Below, one piece after another: positions 8,052 to 16,068 of a stretch of DNA of 32,592 nt. A program made the translations under genes and the position numbers. Origin of the DNA: Nitrososphaeria archaeon. GTDB taxonomy: Archaea; Thermoproteota; Nitrososphaeria; Geothermarchaeales; JDFR-13. The first letter of the stretch is position 1; each line of letters starts with the position of its first letter. The stretch is from assembly GCA_027047855.1 (NCBI GenBank), contig JALTTZ010000035.1, positions 1 through 32,592 on the forward strand, written 5' to 3'. The notes beneath the pieces are model-generated. The model was given only the letters and a program-made list of their open reading frames with translations. It was not told the origin of the DNA and made no database searches.

Positions 8052-8372
8052 TTGACTAAAACTCCGAGAGTCTCTAAGAAAGTGGTTAGATCAGAGATTA
8101 TTAGGTTGTTGAGGCTGGCTATGGATCCTGGCACTCCAATAGAATATGCTGATAGGTATGTAGAGTTGGCTAGAGAGTTTTCCATGAAGTATAGGGTTAG
8201 GATTCCAAGGCAATATAAATTGTTTATATGTAAAGGTTGCAAAAGAATTTTAAGACCGGGTTCAACAGCCATATTTAGGATTAGGAATCTGCCTGTGAAG
8301 CATATCTATGTAAAGTGTTTGCGGTGTGGAGAGGTTTACAGAAAGATTTTTGGAAGTATGAAACCCGATTAA
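8052..8372 (+). CDS. rnp4: Ribonuclease P protein component 4 (Rpp21/Rpr2 family)
   Basis: Protein subunit of archaeal RNase P, which trims the 5' leader of pre-tRNAs; Rnp4 binds the specificity domain of the RNA together with Rnp1. The N-terminal half is two amphipathic helices (EIIRLLRLAMDPGTPIEYA) and the C-terminal half is a zinc ribbon with CKGC near residue 60 and CLRC near 92. The reading frame is open back to 8007, but those first residues are hydrophobic and atypical. TTG 8052, six bases after GGTG, gives a normal protein of about 106 residues. GTG 8043 is an alternative. Its nearness to Nep1 fits an RNA-processing neighbourhood. Confidence 0.9.
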   Translation: MTKTPRVSKKVVRSEIIRLLRLAMDPGTPIEYADRYVELAREFSMKYRVRIPRQYKLFICKGCKRILRPGSTAIFRIRNLPVKHIYVKCLRCGEVYRKIFGSMKPD

Positions 8373-8392
8373 TTAGTTATTTTTTACGAAGT

Positions 8393-8402
8393 TTTTATAT
8401 TA
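8393..8402 (+). promoter_or_regulatory. TATA-like box for the coiled-coil/VTT/fusion operon
   Basis: TTTTATATTA lies 20 bases after the rnp4 stop and about 35-44 bases before the ATG at 8437. This would place transcription start near 8420-8425 with a short leader. Confidence 0.5.
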
Positions 8403-8436
8403 TGTACTTCTTAATAATTATGTTAGGTTCTTGGAA

Positions 8437-9012
8437 ATGTATGAAGAGATTGCTTTACTCGCTGGCTCCAGTTTAGCCTCGGTCTCTCTCATACTGATTT
8501 CTATATACCGATTCGATAGGGACATCAAGAAAAGATTGAATATGGATGTTGGAAAGAGCGAGATTGTTTATCAGCCTGGTACTAATTATACAACTAGGAA
8601 GCGTGAACTTGAGTTTATGAGGGATACTCTTCAGGAAGCGATAGCTCGAATTTATAAAGAGTTTGAGGAGGGTAAAATTAAGCCTGAGGAGAAGGATCTG
8701 TTAATAGCTAAATTTAGGGTTAGGTTGGATGAGGTTGAGCGTGAGCTAAAGGAGATTTCTGTTTATGCTGAGCTTGAGCAGCTGGAGAATGAGTATAATA
8801 AGCTGGTTATGGATTATGAAAAAAGGAAGCGAGAGTTAGAGGAGAAGATAAATCGGTTAAAGGAGCGAGTAAGGCTCGTTGAGAGGGTTAAGAAGGCTGA
8901 GGTGGAGGAGGAGAAGAAGGAGATTAAGCGTAGGAGTCGTGAGGAGCTTACGTTGTCTGAGTTGATGTCTGAGCTGAGTGATATGATTAAGAGGCTTGAA
9001 GAAGAGGAGTAG
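8437..9012 (+). CDS. Membrane-anchored coiled-coil protein, function unknown
   Basis: Not recognised as a characterised family. Residues 4-24 are hydrophobic (IALLAGSSLASVSLILISIY), predicting a single N-terminal membrane helix. The rest, from about residue 50 to the end, is a highly charged Glu/Lys/Arg-rich coiled coil with heptad-like leucines (ELEQLENEYNKLVMDYEKRK). This layout suits a membrane-tethered scaffold or spacer facing the cytoplasm. I prefer ATG 8437, nine bases after TTAGG; TTG 8431 would add two residues. The next gene starts two bases after its stop, so the products are probably made together. It could structurally organise the VTT membrane protein downstream, but that is a guess. 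Confidence 0.75.
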   Translation: MYEEIALLAGSSLASVSLILISIYRFDRDIKKRLNMDVGKSEIVYQPGTNYTTRKRELEFMRDTLQEAIARIYKEFEEGKIKPEEKDLLIAKFRVRLDEVERELKEISVYAELEQLENEYNKLVMDYEKRKRELEEKINRLKERVRLVERVKKAEVEEEKKEIKRRSREELTLSELMSELSDMIKRLEEEE

Positions 9013-9013
9013 T

Positions 9014-9616
9014 ATGGTACAGAACCTATTCATGGAGCTCATAAATCAATATGGTTATATCGGAATTTTCCTTGTAAGTCTATTTAGTAATGGAACTATA
9101 ATATTTCCAGTTCCATATCTACTTGTTTTATATGGTCTTGGCACTTCCAAACTATTTAACCCCTTATTGGTGGGGGTTGTTTCGGGGGTTGGAGCTACTT
9201 TAGGTGAGTTAACCTTATATTTTCTCTCGAGTCTGGGCCGATTTATTCTGCCTAAGGAATACCGTGCGAAGGCTGAAAAAATGAAGTTATTAATTGACAA
9301 GTATGGCCCCATAGTTATATTTATATTTGCTGCAACCCCTTTGCCGGACGATCTGATCTATCCATTACTTGGTGTTATGAGGTATAATCTTGTAAAGGTT
9401 TTCTTGAGTTGTTTTCTTGGTAAGGCATTGTTGTCATGGTTTGCATACTTGGCTGGATATTACTCCGCGACATTTGTAGAGTCTTTTCTCGGCGGTGAAT
9501 CCATTATAGTTAATATAATCGCTATAGTATTGGGTATTGTATTAGCAATTATATTTCTTAAGGTTGACTGGGAGAAGTATATTAAGATAGAGGAGTTTGT
9601 GGGTGAGGCCGATTGA
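9014..9616 (+). CDS. VTT-domain (DedA/SNARE-associated family) membrane protein
   Basis: Polytopic membrane protein of about 201 residues with five or six hydrophobic stretches. It shows the VTT/DedA pattern: an N-terminal GYIGIFLVSLF segment, PVPYLLVLYGLG, a re-entrant glycine-rich helix GVVSGVGATLGELTLYFL, and the second re-entrant ATPLPDDLIYPLLGV. DedA proteins act as lipid (undecaprenyl phosphate or phospholipid) translocators in bacteria and eukaryotic relatives are scramblases; the archaeal role is likely lipid-related but unproven. The start ATG 9014 lies two bases after the previous stop, with GGAG in the end of that gene. Its stop overlaps the TTG of the next gene (TTGA). Gene order ties it to the coiled-coil protein and the fusion protein. 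Confidence 0.82.
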   Translation: MVQNLFMELINQYGYIGIFLVSLFSNGTIIFPVPYLLVLYGLGTSKLFNPLLVGVVSGVGATLGELTLYFLSSLGRFILPKEYRAKAEKMKLLIDKYGPIVIFIFAATPLPDDLIYPLLGVMRYNLVKVFLSCFLGKALLSWFAYLAGYYSATFVESFLGGESIIVNIIAIVLGIVLAIIFLKVDWEKYIKIEEFVGEAD

Positions 9617-10716
9617 TTATAGTAGGGACGGGTATAACTGGTGTTGGGCGGACGCATTACTTAAAGGAGGTTGCTGAATATTCTAGACTAAATAATGTGC
9701 CAGCCGATGTAATAGATATTGGTCCGAGGATGTTTGAAAAGGCCTCGAGCCTTAGGATAAAGATTCCGGGGGATAAGATTCTTGACCTGGACACCACTAC
9801 ACTTCGTTTTCTGCGTGCAACTGTCTTCGAAGAGATAACTAGTAATGTGGAGGGGTACAGGGGGTTCGATAAAGATCTAATGATAAGTTTGCATATGAGC
9901 TTTAGATGGAATAAGGTTCTGATGCCAGCCTTTGATTATTACTATCTAAATAAGCTCAAGCCGGATCTATATTGTAGTCTAGTCGACTCAGTAGGTAATA
10001 TTTTGAGGAGAATAGAAGATACACCCGATCTTGCACATTGGAAGGATAAGCTCAGTATCAAAGAGATACTTATATGGCAGGATGAAGAGATGTTTACTAC
10101 GGAGATTGTAGCTGATATTCTAGGTTCGCCTCACTATATGATTCCCTCAAGCGCATCCCCATCCATTATGTATAATGTGATTAATATGGTTGAGAAGCCC
10201 TTGGCCGGTGGGGAGCGCCCAAGAATGTTAAAGGCATACATAAGTTATCCTATGACTATGACCAAGGGGAATGTTGAGTTTGAGGAGACAAGGCGAGAGC
10301 TCGTATCCAAGTTAAAGAAAAAGGGCATAATCATCTTTGACCCAGCCATGATAGAGGATATGATTATACTTGAGAAGGTGAAGGATACGGAGGAGAACAA
10401 TGTATATATTGAAGAGTATGGAGTTTATGTGTCGAGGAAAGAGGTCTTGGATGCCGAAAAATACATTATAGACCATACAGTCCATAGAGATTATAAATTT
10501 ATTGACCAAAGCGACATGATAATAGTCTATTACCCAATAAAAGAGCTATCTGCAGGTGTACTGAGCGAGATGATATATGCACATACACATATGAAAAATG
10601 TATATGCCCTCTTCACCCAAAAGAATATAAGTCCCTTCTTCCTAAACTACTCAACCAAAATCTTCAGAGACATAGATGAATTGGTTGAATTTGTTGCAGG
10701 ATTGGTTGGGCAATAA
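9613..10716 (+). CDS. Fusion: P-loop (adenylate-kinase-like) domain plus nucleoside-2-deoxyribosyltransferase-like domain
   Basis: A 367-residue protein starting with TTG inside the upstream stop. Residues 5-14 read GTGITGVGRT, an adenylate-kinase-type P-loop in which the usual lysine is arginine; the next 190 residues fit a helical kinase-like domain. From about residue 207, AYISYPMT starts a second Rossmann-like domain. Its end, with HRDYKFIDQSDMIIVYY (291-307) and SAGVLSEMIYAH (313-324), matches the D..I..SD... and S.G...E...A pattern of nucleoside 2-deoxyribosyltransferase/TIR-like folds, with Ser313, Gly315 and Glu319 as candidate functional residues. Together this suggests a nucleotide-handling or nucleotide-sensing protein. 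Neither activity is certain, because the P-loop is altered. The last 300 bases are richer in A and C on the coding strand than the neighbours. Confidence 0.6.
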   Translation: MIIVGTGITGVGRTHYLKEVAEYSRLNNVPADVIDIGPRMFEKASSLRIKIPGDKILDLDTTTLRFLRATVFEEITSNVEGYRGFDKDLMISLHMSFRWNKVLMPAFDYYYLNKLKPDLYCSLVDSVGNILRRIEDTPDLAHWKDKLSIKEILIWQDEEMFTTEIVADILGSPHYMIPSSASPSIMYNVINMVEKPLAGGERPRMLKAYISYPMTMTKGNVEFEETRRELVSKLKKKGIIIFDPAMIEDMIILEKVKDTEENNVYIEEYGVYVSRKEVLDAEKYIIDHTVHRDYKFIDQSDMIIVYYPIKELSAGVLSEMIYAHTHMKNVYALFTQKNISPFFLNYSTKIFRDIDELVEFVAGLVGQ

Positions 10717-10893
10717 TACTAAGAACTATCCAGTCTAGTGTCTTTGAAAAGTTGCGATGGTTTCAGTTAGGACTTGAAGCTTGAATAACTTGCACTCGAA
10801 ATACCGACATCTCTAAGAGGGAGCCATTGGAAACACTTTATTTATCTAAAAAAGAGGAAAAAATTTTGCCTAAAACAATAAAAAGATTGGAAA
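10717..10893. other. Intergenic stretch with no gene seen
   Basis: 177 bases between the fusion gene and tRNA-Glu. It holds no convincing reading frame. It contains an isolated CCATTGGAAAC (around 10823), reminiscent of a mini-ORB core but alone. Its right part is the T-rich (minus strand) tail of the tRNA transcription unit. Confidence 0.5.
10846..10885 (-). terminator. Probable poly-T terminator after tRNA-Glu
   Basis: On the minus strand, downstream of the tRNA 3' end, there are several T runs including two runs of six T (10858-10863 and 10848-10853). Archaeal RNA polymerase terminates on such oligo-T stretches without a hairpin. Confidence 0.5.
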
Positions 10894-10988
10894 TGCTCCG
10901 GCCGGGATTTGAACCCGGGATCACCGGCTCGAGAGGCCGGTCTCAGCCCCCACAGGGGGTATGCTTGACCGGGCTACACCACCGGAGC
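10894..10988 (-). tRNA. tRNA-Glu (anticodon CUC) with a 19-nt non-canonical insertion
   Basis: Reading down from 10988: acceptor GCTCCGG, TG, D stem GTGT/GCAT with an 11-nt loop, anticodon stem CCGGC/GCCGG around the loop CTCTCGA (anticodon CUC), variable TGATC, T arm CCGGG-TTCAAAT-CCCGG, acceptor CCGGAGC and discriminator A; CCA is not encoded. Between the D stem and the anticodon stem, where a single base 26 belongs, there are 20 bases (10960-10941) able to form a CCCCC/GGGGG hairpin with loop TGTG. Removing 19 restores a normal 76-nt tRNA. This is best read as a short archaeal intron around position 25/26 or 26/27. Because both ends are A, the exact junction is ambiguous. The T arm and anticodon loop are perfect. 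Confidence 0.93.
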
Positions 10989-11019
10989 TTGTATTGTCTA
11001 TAGAGAAATATTGATTAGG

Positions 11020-11032
11020 TATGTCTTTATAA
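11020..11032 (-). promoter_or_regulatory. TATA-like element upstream of tRNA-Glu
   Basis: CTTTATAAAG, readable on either strand, lies about 34-43 bases upstream of the mature tRNA 5' end. This leaves room for a leader of some ten bases that RNase P would remove. Confidence 0.45.
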
Positions 11033-11112
11033 AGTTTAATTATACTGATTGGTTTTTCTTTTGTTTTCCCTTGTGAATAATGTATCGTTTTGTTGTGTAT
11101 CTGCTCCTAAAT

Positions 11113-11122
11113 CTTTATATAG
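11113..11122 (+). promoter_or_regulatory. TATA box for the MFS-like permease
   Basis: CTTTATATAG about 30 bases before the preferred TTG start at 11151 fits a leaderless or nearly leaderless transcript and is the main reason for choosing that start. Confidence 0.5.
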
Positions 11123-11150
11123 TAGTGTTGCTTCTACTTTAGAAATCCGT

Positions 11151-12395
11151 TTGGATTGGTGGAATTTCGGCTTGAATGTGAGGTATTTGGCGTTACCATT
11201 TAGGTATGCTTTGAGGAGTAAGGATAGTTACTTCTCTATAGCGCCGATTAAGATGGCATTAAGTATCCTTTCTATTACTATGATTGTTAGGGTTGTTGAT
11301 TTAGGGGGTTATGGTTACGGTGTTTCCGTCCTTTTCTTTATAAATATATTTGCTGCCCTCGCTGCGGGATATTTATCGCCCTATTTTGGTGGTTTGTCTT
11401 TGAGGTGGCGGGACGTCCTTATTAAAGTCTTTGTTATTACTGGTTTTCTCTCGTTATATTCGCAGGTTCGTGGTGACCTGACACTTGTGTTGTTGAGTGG
11501 GTTGGCTCTTCTCTATACTTTGAATATGTTTATTTATATTATGTACGTTGATATAGGTGGGGCTGGTTTTAGGGATAAGTGGAATGCCTTGTCTAGGTTG
11601 GAGAGTATAGGGGGGTTTTATTGGCTTCTCGGTATAGGTCTGGGACTGTTTATCTCCTTTGTCCTGGGTTATGAATGGAACTATTTAGTGGTTTCTTTAC
11701 TGCTTTTGGTGTTTCTCTTCATGAAGAAGTCTTTTAATGCTTCTTCAGGAAGTGTTACTGTGAATGTTTCTAGGATCCGTCGTAATAGGCATAGGTATCT
11801 GCTAATGGAGGTTTTTATGGTTAACTTTGGTTTGTCTATTGCTTATACGCAGTTAATACCATATCTATCTGGTTTAGGTGCGTTTAATTGGGAGATATAC
11901 GGCTTATCTTTATTGGCTTCCCTCGCTTCATTATTAACATATAGTTATGTTGGTAATACTTTCAGGGGGGTGGACACTCTCTTCAAGGGAGTCTATTACC
12001 GTATATTTACTTATGGGCTGCTTCTTGCAGTGCTTTTGCTTAGTGGGACTTATATTCTGTTGGTCTCACCTATTGTGTTTATATTGATGGGTTTCTCTTG
12101 GGGTTATATATCAATTTCCCTTGGTTCATATATTCTCATGTATAGGAATAGGGAGTTATCTAGGCTTTATTTAGCTAGTGGTTTGGGAGGCGGGTTGGGC
12201 GCTATTATGTCTGGATGGGTTGTCTCGATGTATAGTTACTATGTTACATTAATCATCTCTATTGGTGTCCTACTAGTTTCTGGTTTAGTTCTGAGGAGAA
12301 TTCGTTTATATCCTACGACAGACTTTGTGGTTTATAGGATGCATGTTGTTGAGCATACTTGTCATAGGGCTGTCGTTAGGGCTAGGTCTAGGTAG
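11151..12395 (+). CDS. MFS-like multi-pass membrane transporter
   Basis: Polytopic membrane protein of about 414 residues with eleven or twelve hydrophobic segments arranged in two halves. The halves are separated near residue 200 by a basic loop (SRIRRNRHRYLL), as in major facilitator superfamily carriers. Glycine-rich helices such as GLGGGLGAIMSGWVVSMY in the C-terminal half support this. No substrate can be inferred. The frame is open back to 11049, but that extension lies across the TATA box at 11113-11122, so I prefer TTG 11151. It ends eight bases inside the convergent HerA gene. The coding strand is strongly T- and G-rich, normal for membrane proteins here. It could also belong to another 12-helix family. 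Confidence 0.72.
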   Translation: MDWWNFGLNVRYLALPFRYALRSKDSYFSIAPIKMALSILSITMIVRVVDLGGYGYGVSVLFFINIFAALAAGYLSPYFGGLSLRWRDVLIKVFVITGFLSLYSQVRGDLTLVLLSGLALLYTLNMFIYIMYVDIGGAGFRDKWNALSRLESIGGFYWLLGIGLGLFISFVLGYEWNYLVVSLLLLVFLFMKKSFNASSGSVTVNVSRIRRNRHRYLLMEVFMVNFGLSIAYTQLIPYLSGLGAFNWEIYGLSLLASLASLLTYSYVGNTFRGVDTLFKGVYYRIFTYGLLLAVLLLSGTYILLVSPIVFILMGFSWGYISISLGSYILMYRNRELSRLYLASGLGGGLGAIMSGWVVSMYSYYVTLIISIGVLLVSGLVLRRIRLYPTTDFVVYRMHVVEHTCHRAVVRARSR

Positions 12396-14127
12396 CTTTC
12401 TCTAAGTACTCTTGGATGTAGTTTTCGTTGTTGGGCGTCGCTATTTCTATGGGTATGTTCTTTAATCTTGTTGCTTTGTAGCTGACGAATAGCCATTCTC
12501 CTGTATCTAGTTCTGTTACTTTGTCTACGACGCTTCTGCTTATGGAGAATGCGTCGGCAACTACATTTCTGTCATATGACCTGGGTAGGGTGCTTATAAA
12601 GTAGCTGTGTAGCTGCTGGAGTACATTTGTGTTTAGGTGCGCTATTCTTTGGGTGGCTATCCATCCACCCATAAAGTATTTTCTGCCCTGTCGAAGTAGC
12701 TTTTCTACGGAGAGGTTTGAGTAGAGGGTCCAGTCGTCGGAGCGTTGTCTATCGGGTATGAATTCTTGTGCCTCATCTATTATGAATAGTATTTTGTTAC
12801 CCATTTGCTCACGTTTCTTTATGTTGAAGGCCTCTTCTATTAAGAGGGTTATTGTTTTTCTTGCTTGGATGGGTTCTGGGACATATAGTATAGTTAGGGG
12901 GGCTACATGTGGATCCGTCACGATTTTCCTGGTTATTGTTGTTATATTTTCCTCACGTATCTCTTCCTTTTCTTCTGTGTGTTCGGCTTCGTAGATTATG
13001 GCTTCAATGGTTTTGTATAGGCTTGATTTGCTGGATACGCTTCTTTGGATCTGGGTCATTAAGTCAATCAGTTTGTTTCTTGTCTCCATGTTTTCCTCTT
13101 TCTTTATAAATTCTAGAAGGTCTTGGTCTAGGTCTTGGTCCTTTAATGCTGCCATTATTTTTTCTATTATTATTTGTATGTATGGATATCTCTCAGCTTC
13201 TCCCCTGAGGAATTCTACTAATCTTCTTAATGTCAACCCTCCTCTCTCAATGTTCATATGTTTTAGGCTAATTTTATCTTGTATGACTTTTCTTATAATA
13301 TCAGTATATTCTTCTAGTGTTTCTGGTATTACTTGTGTCTCTGCGAATCGCTGCTTGGATATCGCTTCTGGAGTGTATATCTTTCCGCCTTTGTTGGCTA
13401 GTATGTCTATTAGATGAACCGTGTACTCTCCAGATATGTCTAGTATGACTACTTTTAGTTCAGGGACTTTCTCTAGTATTTTTCTTATTAGGAAGCTTAT
13501 TAAGTTGCTTTTTCCTGATCCTGTGAATCCGAATATGCCTGTATGATATTTGAATAGGCTGTATATGTCTATGGTTAGTGGTATTTGGTATCCGATAAGC
13601 TCCCCGATTACTGTGCTATAATTATTGTCCTTTATGCATACCATCTCCTCTATTACCTTGCTGGACATTATGTGTGCTTTGGAGCCTACTAGGGGGCTTA
13701 AGTTGCTCTTCTCGAATATCAACTTTCCGTTCTTTATTTTCATTATGTACCCTGTGTGTACTGCAACTATCTCCATCCAGTTTTCTCCGCCTTTATGCCA
13801 GCTCTCTCTGATGTTCTCTAGGTATTCCCATTTTAGCACGGGTGGTACCTCGGGTGTCAGGCTCGGCATTTCATAGTGCATAGGCCTCGCGTTTAATACT
13901 TCGAATAGTATGTATATGTCTTCTCCTTCGGCTGTTGTACGTTCAATTCCAATTATATTCGGTTGGTGTAGGTGGTCGAATATTTTTAGGTTGAATAGAG
14001 CATCTATATATGCTATTCCCTCTGTAAATGTTACTTCCTGCCCTCTTAGTGTGGCTTTAGTTTTTTCCACTCTATAATGTCTAAGTTTTCCATCAAATTC
14101 TTTGTCTAGGTCGTGGAAATATTGCAT
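12388..14127 (-). CDS. herA: HerA-type DNA translocase/helicase (DUF87 ATPase)
   Basis: Hexameric DNA translocase of the HerA/FtsK superfamily that works with NurA in DNA end resection. Walker A GFTGSGKS is at residues 200-207 and Walker B IIDEAQEF at 449-456, with the conserved LLRQGRKYFMGGWIATQR following near 480; the C-terminal strand GEWLFVSYKATRL is typical. The family is clear, but the N-terminal 190 residues do not look like the usual HerA barrel start (about 100 residues in Sulfolobus). There is also a long helical insertion at about 270-400, rich in charged residues. The total is 579 residues against about 500 usually. The ATG overlaps the NurA stop by one base (TAATG) behind GGAGGAGGT. 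The partner assignment is firm from this coupling. Confidence 0.85.
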   Translation of the reverse strand: MQYFHDLDKEFDGKLRHYRVEKTKATLRGQEVTFTEGIAYIDALFNLKIFDHLHQPNIIGIERTTAEGEDIYILFEVLNARPMHYEMPSLTPEVPPVLKWEYLENIRESWHKGGENWMEIVAVHTGYIMKIKNGKLIFEKSNLSPLVGSKAHIMSSKVIEEMVCIKDNNYSTVIGELIGYQIPLTIDIYSLFKYHTGIFGFTGSGKSNLISFLIRKILEKVPELKVVILDISGEYTVHLIDILANKGGKIYTPEAISKQRFAETQVIPETLEEYTDIIRKVIQDKISLKHMNIERGGLTLRRLVEFLRGEAERYPYIQIIIEKIMAALKDQDLDQDLLEFIKKEENMETRNKLIDLMTQIQRSVSSKSSLYKTIEAIIYEAEHTEEKEEIREENITTITRKIVTDPHVAPLTILYVPEPIQARKTITLLIEEAFNIKKREQMGNKILFIIDEAQEFIPDRQRSDDWTLYSNLSVEKLLRQGRKYFMGGWIATQRIAHLNTNVLQQLHSYFISTLPRSYDRNVVADAFSISRSVVDKVTELDTGEWLFVSYKATRLKNIPIEIATPNNENYIQEYLEKAT

Positions 14128-15896
14128 TATCTTGACCTCCTCCTCTTTTCCACTAGATATCTATATTCTCTGAATCTCCTTGTAACTACATATATGTTTT
14201 TGTCTCTAATTATTTGTGATATTTTTGAGTCGACGGCATTCACCACAGAATCTCTTACCAGCTTGATATATGTTTTTACGTCTTTGTCGGCAATGAAGAG
14301 GAGATAGTTGTGGCCGGTTGCCTCGGCTATCTCTGTGCTATCCATCTTGCTCAGTAGGTATAGTATTAGGTTATCGATCTTGTTTAGACCTTGTTCTATG
14401 TAGATCTCCAAGTCTATGGTTTTTCCATTCATTTCAACTGGAATATTTATTGTATGGTCTTGATCTATGTCGGTTAGGAATCTGTCGTAGAAGAATACTG
14501 GTGACTTGACATCTATATTGTTTATTCCTTTTAGGGTTCTTAATTGGAAATAGCTACGCGCAATTCTTTTGGTGAGGGTTAATCTACGTCTGGCAGGTCT
14601 AACTGGTGCCTTGCATCCCTGGCATTTTGAGAGAGTGGCTATTACTCCATCGTAGGTTATTAGTCTCCATGGAGTCTTGAATACATCTTTCTTTATCGTT
14701 GATAATGTAGTTAGAAGGGGTTTATCACTTTTTATAGGTACTTCCTCGAGCTTTGTTATGCCTAAGTGGTTAGTTATGGGTATGAGTGCCCTCGATAAGT
14801 CTGTTACATATGTGTCTTTGCCGATTCCTATGAATAGTTTCTTATGCTTGTACATGTAGTTTATTGTGTCGTAGATGGTAAAGAGGATTATGCTGTTTAG
14901 TTCCCTCGAGCCTAGCCAAATTCCTTCACCCATATACAAGGGATGTTCCCCGTCTTTCCGGCCGAATATTCTTTCTCCAGTATACTCAATTAATTCTCTA
15001 AGTTTCTTCCAGTAGTTTAGTCTCTCAGATTTAAGTATTATTTTGTTGGGTGTTATGTCCTCGATTAGGGTCTTGTCTAGTTTTTCGTCTAGTTTTCTTA
15101 GTCTTTTTATTATTTTCTCTCTTTTGGTTTTGGCGTTTTTGACCAGTTCGGAAATATATGCTTCTCCTCCATTTCTTAGGATCTCTTGGATAATCCTATA
15201 TAGTGTGTATGGTCTCTCTCTAGGAATATTATATTTCTCTATACCGTAGTATAGGCCCAAGTATAGGTCTCCTTTTGTTATATTGAAGCGTTGTAGCTTC
15301 GTTATTGCTCCTCCATCTTCCTCAAATATTAATCTTCTTAGGTCCCGGCTATATGGCCCTATGCTTGAGGCGAAGGGCCTATCAAACAGTATAACCTTCA
15401 CTTTCTCGTCATTTTTGGATGCATGATAACCCATGAGATATTCTCCAAAAGTCATTATCGAGAAGGGTATATTTCCAATGATGGTCTCTAGACTCCTCAA
15501 TATGCCTACTTCACTGCTGCTAACCAACTCATTTATATCGTCTAACCATAGAGGTATTATCGCCGATGCAGTGAATCTCTCATCCCTCTCAATATTTGCC
15601 AAGTCTATATCTATTTCATCCCCGGATACATTCATGCAGGCTTTATAGCCCGCTACGGCCACATAAAGGATAAGAACCTCGAGTCTCTCCCTATGTTCCA
15701 TCGATCCATCTATACCCAATACAGAATACTCTCCCTCCCCAAAAAATTCATTACCAAATTTAATAGCCTCTTCTTCATCCAAACTTTTTATTAAAGGACT
15801 AAAGTCATATCCCAAAGCAAGCCTATCCAGCCTGCCGTTAAACACCCGGCCCAAAAAATCTAGATCCCTAGAGAATACCTTAAAATCCCAGCTCAT
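14127..15896 (-). CDS. nurA: NurA-family 5'-3' nuclease, extended form
   Basis: Nuclease that acts with HerA to resect DNA ends. The NurA signature is near the N-terminus: YSVLGIDGSMEHRERLE, with the catalytic aspartate at about residue 63, and a second acidic strand VKVILFDRP near 170. The protein is about 589 residues, well above the 330-450 I know for typical archaeal NurA. The excess includes a helical, Lys/Arg-rich middle (AKTKREKIIKRLRKLDEKL) and a CQGC pair near 433 that could bind metal. I choose ATG 15896 over TTG 15905, because TAGGG sits some eight bases before it. It is the first gene of the pair, with HerA one base overlapped. Mre11 and Rad50, often next to these genes, are absent. 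Confidence 0.8.
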   Translation of the reverse strand: MSWDFKVFSRDLDFLGRVFNGRLDRLALGYDFSPLIKSLDEEEAIKFGNEFFGEGEYSVLGIDGSMEHRERLEVLILYVAVAGYKACMNVSGDEIDIDLANIERDERFTASAIIPLWLDDINELVSSSEVGILRSLETIIGNIPFSIMTFGEYLMGYHASKNDEKVKVILFDRPFASSIGPYSRDLRRLIFEEDGGAITKLQRFNITKGDLYLGLYYGIEKYNIPRERPYTLYRIIQEILRNGGEAYISELVKNAKTKREKIIKRLRKLDEKLDKTLIEDITPNKIILKSERLNYWKKLRELIEYTGERIFGRKDGEHPLYMGEGIWLGSRELNSIILFTIYDTINYMYKHKKLFIGIGKDTYVTDLSRALIPITNHLGITKLEEVPIKSDKPLLTTLSTIKKDVFKTPWRLITYDGVIATLSKCQGCKAPVRPARRRLTLTKRIARSYFQLRTLKGINNIDVKSPVFFYDRFLTDIDQDHTINIPVEMNGKTIDLEIYIEQGLNKIDNLILYLLSKMDSTEIAEATGHNYLLFIADKDVKTYIKLVRDSVVNAVDSKISQIIRDKNIYVVTRRFREYRYLVEKRRRSR

Positions 15897-15905
15897 AGCA
15901 ACCAA

Positions 15906-16068
15906 CCCTAGCGACTAACAAAGCGAGGGGGTCAGCGTCAGCACACACATCACAAGCAAGACTCAGCTCTATCGAGCCCAATCATCCCCCCACAAAAACA
16001 AAACCAAACAAAAAACTATATAAACAACCAAAACCAATAAATACCAATATAAGACCACACAACCAAGA
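15906..16068. other. Gene-free spacer with extreme A/C bias
   Basis: No gene seen. In 15961-16070 I count A 56, C 35, T 13, G 6. It must hold the promoters of nurA (minus) and tRNA-Asn (plus); AT boxes such as CTATATAAAC (around 16015) and AATAAATA (around 16037) are candidates. Confidence 0.6.

Noticed and set aside
10739-10800. CRISPR-like repeat fragment (GGTTTCAGTTAGGACTTGAAG)
   Set aside because: Occurs once only; no repeat-spacer periodicity anywhere in the window.
10815-10840. Possible origin recognition box (CCATTGGAAAC)
   Set aside because: A single short match without further copies, an AT-rich unwinding element or a cdc6/orc1 gene nearby.
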